From NCBI GenBank assembly GCA_964544155.1, contig CAZJAH010000046.1, positions 1 through 20,386 of the forward strand: a stretch of 20,386 nucleotides of DNA. The letters run 5' to 3'. The translations under genes were made by a program, and so were the position numbers. Positions 7,491-13,957 of this stretch are shown in pieces. The stretch comes from CAZJAH01 sp964544155. GTDB taxonomy: Bacteria > Bacteroidota > Ignavibacteria > Kapaibacteriales > UBA2268. Each line of letters begins with the position of its first letter. Position 1 is the stretch's first letter. The notes beneath the pieces are model-generated. The model did not search any database, was not told the origin of the DNA, and saw only the letters and a program-made list of their open reading frames with translations.

Positions 7491-8120
7491 ATGAGAATTA
7501 TACCGATAGAAGCAGGGCCGGTAGCCACAATTGGATACCTTGTCATAGACATGGGCAGCAGGATGAGCGTAATAATAGACGCCCCTCTTGAGAGCACCCC
7601 TGTATTTATGACTCATATTGAGGAAAACAAGCTCAAATTAAGCGCTATACTTTTATCACACAGCCATTGGGACCACACCGCAGACGCGGCGCAGCTGCAC
7701 AGGCTTACTCAAGCTCCCGTTTATTTGCATAAAGATGATGAATACAGGCTTATCGACCAAATGAGCCATACAATTATGCATCTTCCGTTTAATCTTGAAT
7801 CACACAAACCTCAGGGATATTTCTCCGATGGCGATGTACTCGAATACGGCGGAATAAAATTTGAAGTCAGGCATACTCCCGGACATACGGAAGGAGGCGT
7901 TTGCTTTATCGATCATTTAAACAAAGTTGTTTTCGCAGGTGATACATTATTTAATAGTTCTATAGGAAGGGTTGACCTTCCCGGAGGTTCAATGGCTACG
8001 CTGCTTAATTCAATTAAGAGTAAGATATTTTCATTGCCGGATGATTATATGATCTATCCCGGGCACGGGCCGTCCAGTACTGTCGGCCGTGAGAAAAATC
8101 TAAACCCGTTTTTTAACTGA
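7491..8120 (+). CDS. MBL-fold metallohydrolase, glyoxalase II/YcbL-like
   Basis: A 209-residue cytoplasmic metallo-beta-lactamase-fold hydrolase. The metal-binding set is complete: His57, His59, Asp61 and His62 in the SHSHWDHT motif, His132 in HTPGHTEGG, Asp151 in AGDTLF and His192 in YPGHGP, giving a dinuclear site. GDTLFNSSIGRVDLPGGS is characteristic of the short glyoxalase II-like branch (YcbL/GloB2 type), which lacks the long C-terminal substrate domain of classical glyoxalase II. A thioester hydrolase role, such as on S-D-lactoyl thiols, is plausible but not shown. It is the first gene of a run with the LptE-like gene, which begins 5 bases after its stop. There is no clear Shine-Dalgarno sequence; a palindrome occupies that region. 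Confidence 0.9.
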   Translation: MRIIPIEAGPVATIGYLVIDMGSRMSVIIDAPLESTPVFMTHIEENKLKLSAILLSHSHWDHTADAAQLHRLTQAPVYLHKDDEYRLIDQMSHTIMHLPFNLESHKPQGYFSDGDVLEYGGIKFEVRHTPGHTEGGVCFIDHLNKVVFAGDTLFNSSIGRVDLPGGSMATLLNSIKSKIFSLPDDYMIYPGHGPSSTVGREKNLNPFFN

Positions 8121-8125
8121 TTGTT

Positions 8126-8653
8126 ATGATTAAAATGAATTCATCTTTAAATCATGCATTGATCAGTGTAAATTTAATAATTTGCGGCATAATTATTGTC
8201 ACAATGAGCGGATGTTATTCCTTTACGGGAGGTGCCATACCCGAGCATCTGAGCACGATTTACATTGCTCCGGTAACCGATAACAGCGGATTCGGCAATC
8301 CGCAGTACCGCGAAGACCTCTACAGCTTTTTATTAGAGGAATTCAGGCAGGACGGTTCTTTTGAGATAGCCGATAACGGCGGCGACGCCAGGCTCGAAAT
8401 AACAATTAGCAATATAAGCGAAGAATCCATTGCTGTTACCCAAAATGAGCTCGAAAGCGAAAGAAAAGTCCAGGTAACATGTAAAGTTGAATATTTTGAT
8501 AATATTAAAAACAAAATGCTTTTAGAAAAAAGTTTCTCAAATTATGAGGTGTACGATGTTAACGCGTCAACCAACGCCCGCGACCAAGCCGTCCGGGACG
8601 CTATAGATCAATTATCGGAAGATATTCTACTGGGAGTTGTTTCAGGATGGTAG
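8126..8653 (+). CDS. lptE: LptE-like lipopolysaccharide assembly lipoprotein
   Basis: A 175-residue lipoprotein. The hydrophobic signal segment at 11-29 ends Val-Thr-Met-Ser-Gly before Cys30. The mature N-terminus CYSFTGGAIPEHLSTIYIAP is typical of Bacteroidota LptE (DUF-type 'CYSF-x-G' start, then a strand leading to a conserved Pro-Val-x-Asn-Ser). The rest alternates strands and helices as in LptE, including the region near Arg-Lys-Val-Gln-Val and the C-terminal helix Ala-Arg-Asp-Gln-Ala. LptE plugs the LptD barrel that inserts LPS in the outer membrane. Unlike the 2778-3446 lipoprotein, no acidic run follows the cysteine, in line with staying on the periplasmic face. An internal start at Met4 is equally possible. 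It lies 5 bases after the MBL gene and 45 bases before the glycosyltransferase gene. Confidence 0.82.
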   Translation: MIKMNSSLNHALISVNLIICGIIIVTMSGCYSFTGGAIPEHLSTIYIAPVTDNSGFGNPQYREDLYSFLLEEFRQDGSFEIADNGGDARLEITISNISEESIAVTQNELESERKVQVTCKVEYFDNIKNKMLLEKSFSNYEVYDVNASTNARDQAVRDAIDQLSEDILLGVVSGW

Positions 8654-8698
8654 TTTAATTAATTTGTTTTTTTAACAAGCTAAAAGCATTTCATATTT

Positions 8699-10150
8699 AT
8701 GGAAAGCATATTACTTATTATTTATTTTTTGGCTTTGAGCATTTTGTTCGGCTTTGGTATTCACGGCCTGGTTTTAATATATTATTATAACAAAACCAGG
8801 AACCACAAGCATATCGAACATCCCATGCCGGCCGAAAGGCCGATGGTGACGATCCAGTTGCCTGTATTCAATGAATACTTCGTGGTCGAAAGGCTTATCA
8901 GGTCTGTGTGCGCCATCAATTATCCCAAAGACAAACTGGAAATTCAGGTGCTCGATGATTCCACCGATGAAACCGTGGAGCTTTCACGTACATTAGTTGA
9001 AGAATTTAAAAATAAAGGCTTTAACATTAAGCTTCTGCACCGTACAAACCGTTCCGGATTTAAAGCCGGCGCCCTGAAAGAAGGATTAGCCATGGCCGAA
9101 GGGGATTTTGTAGCCATATTCGACGCCGATTTTGTTCCTGATCCGGAATTTCTGAATAAGACCATTCCGCACTTCTGCAATGAAGAGATCGGTATGGTAC
9201 AGACAAGGTGGGAGCATCTTAATTCGGAAATGTCCTTTTTAACAAAAGCTCAGGCTCTGGCACTTGACGGGCACTTTGTTATTGAGCAGCAGGTAAGAAA
9301 CAAAGCCGGTTTTTTTATGAACTTTAACGGTACGGCAGGCGTATGGCGCAAGTGCTGTATACTTGATGCGGGTAACTGGCAGCCCGATACGCTTACAGAA
9401 GATCTGGATTTAAGCTACCGAGCGCAGCTGAAAGGCTGGAAGTTCTTATTCCTGAATGACGTTACTTCACCGGCTGAACTGCCGGCTGATATAAACGCCC
9501 TCAAGACTCAGCAGTTCCGCTGGACTAAGGGCGCGGTGGAAACCGCCATTAAAATGCTGCCTCAGGTATTTAAATCAAAATTACCCATGAGCATCAAGCT
9601 GGAATGCTTTATGCACTTAAGCAGCAATATAGTTTTTCCGTTCATTATACTTGTGGCAATGCTCAATGTTCCTTTGGTCATTATTAAAAACACCGTGGGC
9701 GGGTTTGACGAATTTTACTCAATGATGTCAATATTTGTTTTGGCATCAATATCGACTTTTCTTTTTTACACATACGCGCAAAAGGCCATACATCTCGACT
9801 GGAGGAAGAGGCTGCTCCTATATCCTGTTCTCCTTGCCGGAAGTATGGGATTCGCGGTTAATAATACCAAAGCCGTTGTCGAGGCTATTATTCGAAAAAA
9901 ATCCGGCTTTACCAGAACCCCCAAGCAAGGCTCAGTGACTGAACTTAAACTGACAAAAAACAAATACCTGCAGAAAAAGCTCAGCCTGACTGTTATTTTC
10001 GAAATTCTGCTGGCTGTTTATTTTGTTGGCGGTATAAGCATATCGCTTGCCTATCTGGAAATAGCGGCCATTCCGTTCCAGCTGCTTTTTCTGGCCGGTT
10101 TCGGCACCGTAGGCTATATGTCGTTAAAGCATACTTTGAATACCCGCTAA
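8699..10150 (+). CDS. Processive family 2 glycosyltransferase, cellulose-synthase-like membrane protein
   Basis: A 483-residue inner-membrane GT2 enzyme. There is an N-terminal membrane helix at about 4-29, then a cytosolic catalytic domain with LPVFNE at 54-59, Asp86-Asp87 (nucleotide-sugar binding), DAD at 142-144 (metal), TEDLD at 233-237 (catalytic base) and QQFRW at 271-275 (acceptor-side motif of processive synthases). Several C-terminal membrane helices follow, at about 308-330, 342-360, 372-388, 430-452 and 458-475. The D, DxD, ED, QxxRW order marks beta-glycan synthase relatives, including the CslA/glucomannan type and other beta-linked polymer or glycolipid synthases. The sugar cannot be assigned. 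No c-di-GMP PilZ domain is present. Its place after lptE suggests envelope glycan synthesis. Its terminator, at 10176-10206, lies inside the coding end of the opposing small gene. Confidence 0.9.
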   Translation: MESILLIIYFLALSILFGFGIHGLVLIYYYNKTRNHKHIEHPMPAERPMVTIQLPVFNEYFVVERLIRSVCAINYPKDKLEIQVLDDSTDETVELSRTLVEEFKNKGFNIKLLHRTNRSGFKAGALKEGLAMAEGDFVAIFDADFVPDPEFLNKTIPHFCNEEIGMVQTRWEHLNSEMSFLTKAQALALDGHFVIEQQVRNKAGFFMNFNGTAGVWRKCCILDAGNWQPDTLTEDLDLSYRAQLKGWKFLFLNDVTSPAELPADINALKTQQFRWTKGAVETAIKMLPQVFKSKLPMSIKLECFMHLSSNIVFPFIILVAMLNVPLVIIKNTVGGFDEFYSMMSIFVLASISTFLFYTYAQKAIHLDWRKRLLLYPVLLAGSMGFAVNNTKAVVEAIIRKKSGFTRTPKQGSVTELKLTKNKYLQKKLSLTVIFEILLAVYFVGGISISLAYLEIAAIPFQLLFLAGFGTVGYMSLKHTLNTR

Positions 10151-10157
10151 GGCAGGT

Positions 10158-10337
10158 TTAATCTTTTTTTGGATCAAGGGGATCTTCTTCAAGTTCCCCT
10201 TTTTTTGTTTCATATTCGTTTTGCCTCCTTACCAGTTCGCCTTTTTTAGTTTTCATGTATCTGTAGAAATATATCATACCGCCAACTATCGCTATCATCA
10301 GCACTATAAAAACTATCCATCCGAATGCTGAACCCAT
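10158..10337 (-). CDS. 59-residue single-pass membrane protein
   Basis: A short open frame with an unusually strong ribosome binding site: AAGGAGGA (plus-strand 10342-10349), four bases before the ATG. The product starts Met-Gly-Ser-Ala-Phe-Gly-Trp, has one membrane helix at about residues 7-26 (IVFIVLMIAIVGGMIYF), and ends in a charged cytosolic-type tail of about 30 residues. The tail contains two similar pieces, KKGELVRRQNEYE and KKGELEED. It may be a small membrane regulator or assembly factor, but I recognise no family. The last 3' codons coincide with the hairpin of the terminator that ends the convergent glycosyltransferase transcript. The stop codon is 8 bases from that gene's stop. 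Confidence 0.75.
   Translation of the reverse strand: MGSAFGWIVFIVLMIAIVGGMIYFYRYMKTKKGELVRRQNEYETKKGELEEDPLDPKKD
10176..10206 (+). terminator. Rho-independent terminator of the glycosyltransferase operon
   Basis: AAGGGGA at 10176-10182 pairs with TCCCCTT at 10195-10201 with a 12-base loop, and T continues to 10206. It lies 26 bases after the glycosyltransferase stop. The same DNA encodes Lys-Gly-Glu-Leu-Glu-Glu-Asp-Pro-Leu of the opposing small membrane protein. Confidence 0.65.
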
Positions 10338-10526
10338 TTGTTCCTCCTTAATATTTAATATCCCTTTTAAGTGGCACGAGAGATGAGTTCTTTTATTTGA
10401 TAATTATTAATTAATATTAATTGTTGAAAATTATTTTCTTAAATTGAATAATTCCTTTGCCTCTGTTAAAGTTTTTCCTTTAATTGTACGAATATTATTA
10501 CACCTAAGTAAATTAGATTTATTTAA
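10338..10526. other. AT-rich divergent intergenic region
   Basis: A 189-base gene-free stretch between the minus-strand small membrane protein and the plus-strand lysine-rich pair, and so expected to hold two divergent promoters. It is strongly AT-rich with runs such as TAATTATTAATTAATATTAA. Apart from the Shine-Dalgarno site I find no TAnnTTTG box in proper arrangement, no terminator hairpin and no RNA gene. Confidence 0.5.
10342..10349 (-). promoter_or_regulatory. Strong Shine-Dalgarno sequence of the small membrane protein
   Basis: AAGGAGGA on the minus strand, four bases before the ATG at 10337. Most genes in this window have weak or no such sequence, so it is the main argument that the short frame is translated. 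Confidence 0.8.
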
Positions 10527-10784
10527 ATGGCCGGAAGTATAAAAAAATATATTTACAGCCCGAAAGAAATCGAGCTTTTCAGGAAAGAAAAGAAACTGCT
10601 CGAATCAAAAAGAGGCGATATCACTAATTACACTCTGATTAAAGCCAGAAAATATCAGCTGGATAATATCAGAGGGAATGTTTCTTACCGCCAAAAACGG
10701 GATGAATTCAACAAAAGAGTAAACTCTTTGCAGCCCGGCAGGATTGCCGATATTATAACTATGTTTCTGAAACAATCGAATTAA
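10527..10784 (+). CDS. Small lysine/arginine-rich protein of unknown function
   Basis: An 85-residue basic, probably helical protein without signal peptide, membrane segment or cysteine. It holds charged stretches such as FRKEKKLLESKRGD and VSYRQKRDEFNKRVN, and a more hydrophobic C-terminal helix (RIADIITMFLKQ). I recognise no family. It is probably real because a second similarly sized basic gene begins 3 bases after its stop in the same direction, as in a two-gene operon, and because no better frame covers this stretch. No ribosome binding site is apparent, which is common here. The composition would suit binding nucleic acid or an acidic protein partner, which is inference only. Confidence 0.6.
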   Translation: MAGSIKKYIYSPKEIELFRKEKKLLESKRGDITNYTLIKARKYQLDNIRGNVSYRQKRDEFNKRVNSLQPGRIADIITMFLKQSN

Positions 10785-10787
10785 GCT

Positions 10788-11039
10788 ATGTCAAAAAAAA
10801 TTCAGCCATTAGGAAACGACGGATTAGAACTTTCGAAAAAGAAGGAAATCAAGAATTTTGTTTCGGAAACTCTTCAAAAAAAAGTAGTTAATTACGCAGG
10901 TAATAAGGATATAGTTGAAAAAGTCATTGCCAAATTTAATAATACAATTAAAAAAAGGCCCGTCCGCGAAATCTACCGCGTTGTGAATACGATCATGCAT
11001 GAGGAGGACAACAGAAAACTCCGAAAAAAGAAGTACTGA
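10788..11039 (+). CDS. Second small lysine-rich protein of unknown function
   Basis: An 83-residue basic protein, predicted helical and ending in the strongly charged Arg-Lys-Leu-Arg-Lys-Lys-Lys-Tyr. The segment FVSETLQKKVVNYAGNKD followed by a helix with VEKVIAKFNNTI has amphipathic spacing. I recognise no family. It starts 3 bases after the preceding gene and is probably translationally coupled to it. It ends 7 bases before the end of the convergent recQ gene with no terminator between them, so the two transcripts are likely to overlap at their 3' ends. Confidence 0.6.
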   Translation: MSKKIQPLGNDGLELSKKKEIKNFVSETLQKKVVNYAGNKDIVEKVIAKFNNTIKKRPVREIYRVVNTIMHEEDNRKLRKKKY

Positions 11040-11046
11040 CCGAATC

Positions 11047-12696
11047 TTACCTGCATGATGTGCAGCGGCCGCAAAGGCCTTCATGTTCATTATCATCAAA
11101 ATACTTTAAGATATAATTTCGCTTGCAGTCCGGTGTAAGCGCGTAGGAAATGATATGGCTGAGTTTTGTGAGGGCAATTTTTTTGCGGTTTTCAATACTT
11201 TCGTGGTCAATTTCCGGCGAAGCGGCATTTTTTTTCAAACTCATACCGCCATTCAGTTCGATAGAGTATTCCAACAGGCCGGAAAAGCTCATTTGCTCCA
11301 GCATTTTCATAATATCATCACGCCCGCCTCCATATTTTGCGGCAGCTTTTACAGGATCGAAAGGGGTATAATCATAAAAAGCTTCGTGGCTGATCGATTT
11401 AAGAATGGCTTCCGCGGCATCGAACCGCCTGTCGCTTTGGCTGTTTAAAAATTCTCTGATACGCGCCCCGTCCCGGTATAGTTTAACGACTACCCTATCG
11501 GCGTTATGCTTTATGATATCGCCCGAACGTTCAAGAATTCGAAGGATATTATTCAGCTTAAACAGCGGCATATCGAGGTAATTGGCAAGTGCTGTTTCGT
11601 CTAAAAGCCTCTTTTCCCTTATGGCATTATACGCTCGTGAAATATCCTTTTTTTCTGGATAACCGGAATCTATGAAAAACTCCTGAAGCTGTTCATCGCC
11701 GTAATTGTAGAGCAAAATACAGTCCGCGGGAAGCCCGTCCCTTCCGGCGCGTCCGGCTTCCTGGTAGTAAGATTCTATCCCGCCGGGCAGCTCGGTATGT
11801 ATTACCGCCCTGACATCCGGCTTATCTATTCCCATGCCGAAAGCATTGGTAGCTACAATGACTCTTGTATCACCGGAAATGAACCTTTCCTGTATGCTTT
11901 TTCTCAGGATGGGATTTAATCCGGCGTGGTAAGGGTCGGCCTTGATCCTGTTATCACGCAACAGTTTTGTATTCTGCTCCACTTTTTTGCGTGTACCCGA
12001 ATAAACTATGATAGAGCCGGTCCTGATCTTTTTAATAATTTTTACAAGCGATTCGGCCTTATTCTTAGGCTCGTAAACTTTGTAGCTAAGATTTGGCCTG
12101 TCGAAGCCGCGGACAAATTCATTTACATGCTTCATTCGCAGGCCTCTAATGATATCCTTTCTTACTTCAGGTGTAGCTGTCGCGGTAAGAGCTATAACAG
12201 GAGGATTGCCCGCCGTTTCGAATATCATGGGTATATTCCTGTAATCGGGCCTGAAATCATGCCCCCACATAGAAACGCAGTGTGCTTCATCAACGGCTAT
12301 GAATGATATTCTGATGTTTTGGATAAGCGCTGAGAAATCCCTGCTGTTGATCCTTTCAGGAGCTATATAAAGCGCTTTGAGCCTGCCTTCGGCTGCCAAC
12401 AGGTAAATGGAATCTGTTTGTTCTTTTTTTAGAGAACTGTTTATCATGGCAGCGGGAATTTTTTTGGCTGTAAGAGCGTCCACCTGGTCTTTCATCAGCG
12501 CCACGAGAGGAGAAAAAATAATTGCCGTACCATCAGCACAGATTGCCGGCACCTGGTAGCAGAGTGATTTGCCTCCACCTGTTGGCATTACTACAAGAGT
12601 ATCCTTACCGGAAAGGATACTTTCAACTATCTCCTGCTGGCCGGGCCTGTAGCTGCTGAATTTAAAATATTTTTCGAGCGCTTCTATATGCCGCAT
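11047..12696 (-). CDS. recQ: RecQ-family ATP-dependent DNA helicase with C-terminal zinc motif
   Basis: A 549-residue 3'-5' superfamily 2 DNA helicase. The ordered motifs are motif 0 (YRPGQQEIV, 16-24), Walker A PTGGGKS at 38-44, the aromatic-loop/DEAH box DEAHCVSMWGHDFRP at 136-150, TATAT at 171-175 and arginine-finger motif VI QEAGRAGRDG at 312-321. After the core come winged-helix-like segments (about 350-480). The four zinc cysteines (Cys524, Cys542, Cys545, Cys548) then sit at the very C-terminus. In E. coli RecQ this zinc element directly follows the helicase core, before the winged helix, and an HRDC domain ends the protein; no HRDC is present here. The arrangement matches a second RecQ type I know from Bacteroidota. 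Its role would be recombination and replication-fork repair. It has no obvious ribosome binding site and a terminator of the upstream gene lies just before it. Confidence 0.93.
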   Translation of the reverse strand: MRHIEALEKYFKFSSYRPGQQEIVESILSGKDTLVVMPTGGGKSLCYQVPAICADGTAIIFSPLVALMKDQVDALTAKKIPAAMINSSLKKEQTDSIYLLAAEGRLKALYIAPERINSRDFSALIQNIRISFIAVDEAHCVSMWGHDFRPDYRNIPMIFETAGNPPVIALTATATPEVRKDIIRGLRMKHVNEFVRGFDRPNLSYKVYEPKNKAESLVKIIKKIRTGSIIVYSGTRKKVEQNTKLLRDNRIKADPYHAGLNPILRKSIQERFISGDTRVIVATNAFGMGIDKPDVRAVIHTELPGGIESYYQEAGRAGRDGLPADCILLYNYGDEQLQEFFIDSGYPEKKDISRAYNAIREKRLLDETALANYLDMPLFKLNNILRILERSGDIIKHNADRVVVKLYRDGARIREFLNSQSDRRFDAAEAILKSISHEAFYDYTPFDPVKAAAKYGGGRDDIMKMLEQMSFSGLLEYSIELNGGMSLKKNAASPEIDHESIENRKKIALTKLSHIISYALTPDCKRNYILKYFDDNEHEGLCGRCTSCR

Positions 12697-12706
12697 TGCT
12701 TAACCG

Positions 12707-12734
12707 AAAAATGCCCGACTGATCGACGGGCATT
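12707..12734 (-). terminator. Rho-independent terminator of the 12761-13842 gene pair
   Basis: On the minus strand AATGCCCG pairs with CGGGCATT (plus-strand arms 12727-12734 and 12710-12717, 8 bp, 9-base loop), followed by a T run (five T, shared with the stem end). It lies 27 bases after the stop at 12761 and just before the recQ start, so recQ probably has its own promoter or relies on read-through. Confidence 0.75.
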
Positions 12735-12760
12735 ATTTTATATATAATTAATGAATCGTT

Positions 12761-13363
12761 CTATACAAATGAAGATCCGGAGCCTTTATTCTCCCTCAGC
12801 TTCTTATTTTTTACATACCGCACAATTAAAAATATTGCAGTCCCAATTATCAAAAAAATAAAAAACACTTTTTGGAATGAAAAAGTCGGCGGATAAACCT
12901 CCATAGTGCCATCCTCATTTGTCACATATTGCGGCCTGCTATAGTAAAATGCCGGATGAAAAGGTGTAAACCACAGCCAGCTTGTACTCCCCATAAGGTA
13001 GCCCGTCATCAAACCGCTGCCGTAACCGCCATAGCTGTGCACAACATACTGCTGGTTCTGGCCTGCCGCGTTTTTGCCGGTCATGGTCTGGGTTTTCCTT
13101 GGAGTACCGTATTTCTGTCTTGCCTGGCTGGAAGTAATTCTGCTTCCGCCAAAGCTGGGTGTTTTCTTCGGGTCTGTTTTCATTCGGGGTGTTGTCTTTC
13201 GAGGTGCTTTATTTAAAGGTGTTGACTTCCGGAAAGACCGGGAACCGCCGAAGCTTCTGCCGCCTCTGCGGGCATCAGCTATATCCGGCGCTAAAAATAC
13301 AGTCAGCACCGTGAAAATGAAAAGCAAACCCAGTATCCTCGCAAGTTTATTCTTTTTTTCCAT
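12761..13363 (-). CDS. Exported Arg/Gly/Ser-rich protein with C-terminal membrane helix
   Basis: A 200-residue protein. Residues 1-31 form a signal peptide with likely cleavage after Ala-Asp-Ala. A low-complexity basic region at about 32-100 is rich in Arg, Lys, Gly, Ser, Thr and Pro (RRGGRSFGGSRSF; SFGGSR repeated near 70-74). An aromatic and glycine-rich section at about 106-145 (YGGYGSGLMTGYLMG, WLWFTPFHPAFYY) follows, then a membrane helix at about 165-184, then a short basic, Ser/Gly tail. This puts the basic region outside the cytoplasmic membrane, where it might contact anionic polymers (inference). The start codon is 2 bases after the stop of the two-repeat protein gene, so translation is probably coupled. 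I recognise no family with confidence. Confidence 0.75.
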   Translation of the reverse strand: MEKKNKLARILGLLFIFTVLTVFLAPDIADARRGGRSFGGSRSFRKSTPLNKAPRKTTPRMKTDPKKTPSFGGSRITSSQARQKYGTPRKTQTMTGKNAAGQNQQYVVHSYGGYGSGLMTGYLMGSTSWLWFTPFHPAFYYSRPQYVTNEDGTMEVYPPTFSFQKVFFIFLIIGTAIFLIVRYVKNKKLRENKGSGSSFV

Positions 13364-13365
13364 AA

Positions 13366-13842
13366 TTAAAATATATCCTCCGTTTCTAAAGATGCATCTT
13401 CATTTCTAAATGTTATTTGAGCTTTGAATTCAGCCGCATCAGGAACGTTTTTGCCTTGGAAAAGTGATTTAATGCCGCCGGTTTTGTTCTCACTGCCTTT
13501 AATATGCACCAGAAGGCTTATTATCCCCTCCATGGGCTCATTGTTCAAGTAAACTACAGTGGATTCAATATCGCCGTCGCTTTCGACTGTAAAAAGCTGT
13601 AAATGCCTGGCTTCATCTTCGGTGAATGAAGGTTCGGTAACCTTCAGCCCAGCAAGTGTATCATCAAATATTGACTTTGTGTGTATCTGCTTGTCAATGC
13701 CTTCATATTGTATGATAGCGTCGAATGTGCCTTCTTCGTCTAAATTCAAAAATATTTCTTTTACTCCGCCCAGTTGTTCGCCATTAAAATACACAGCAGT
13801 TTTTTCCAGGCGGCCATTACTTTCAATCGAAAATTCTGCCAT
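13366..13842 (-). CDS. Two-repeat soluble protein of unknown function
   Basis: A 158-residue acidic cytoplasmic protein without signal peptide. It consists of two copies of one beta-rich unit. Copy 1 at about residues 4-46 begins FSIESNGRLEKTAVYFNGEQ. Copy 2 at about 84-145 begins FTVESDGDIESTVVYLNNEP. The copies share Phe-x-x-Glu-Ser, Thr-x-Val-Tyr, Asn and Glu in register, so an internal duplication is clear. The linker at 50-80 carries Phe-Asp-Asp and Thr-Glu-Asp-Glu-Ala-Arg. I recognise no family. It is the first gene of the pair with the exported basic protein and is preceded by a strong terminator that isolates the pair from the chemoreceptor gene. No Shine-Dalgarno sequence is seen. 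Confidence 0.75.
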   Translation of the reverse strand: MAEFSIESNGRLEKTAVYFNGEQLGGVKEIFLNLDEEGTFDAIIQYEGIDKQIHTKSIFDDTLAGLKVTEPSFTEDEARHLQLFTVESDGDIESTVVYLNNEPMEGIISLLVHIKGSENKTGGIKSLFQGKNVPDAAEFKAQITFRNEDASLETEDIF

Positions 13843-13896
13843 TTTTTAATTTCATATTTAAAAAAAAGTAATATAAAAAATTCCTCCCTTATAACG

Positions 13897-13929
13897 AAAA
13901 AAAGGCCGCTTTGTTCCGCGGCCTTTTTT
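13897..13929 (-). terminator. Strong bidirectional terminator after the first chemoreceptor gene
   Basis: GGCCGC at 13904-13909 pairs with GCGGCC at 13918-13923 with an 8-base loop. The stem is extended by A at 13897-13903 against T at 13924-13929, giving a 12-bp stem with a T run in either direction. It ends the minus-strand MCP gene whose stop is at 13960. Confidence 0.88.
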
Positions 13930-13957
13930 AATATTTATTCAAATTCGATGATATTAA

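Noticed and set aside
10824..11099. 91-codon minus-strand frame overlapping the second lysine-rich gene and the recQ end
   Set aside because: Its Phe-rich product is the complement of Lys codons on the plus strand, and it overlaps the recQ zinc codons. The plus-strand frame sits in a compact operon and is the better call.
11040..11100. Hairpins CTGCA/TGCAG and GGCC/GGCC after the small-gene pair as a terminator
   Set aside because: Neither is followed by a T run on either strand and both lie in codons for the recQ zinc motif.
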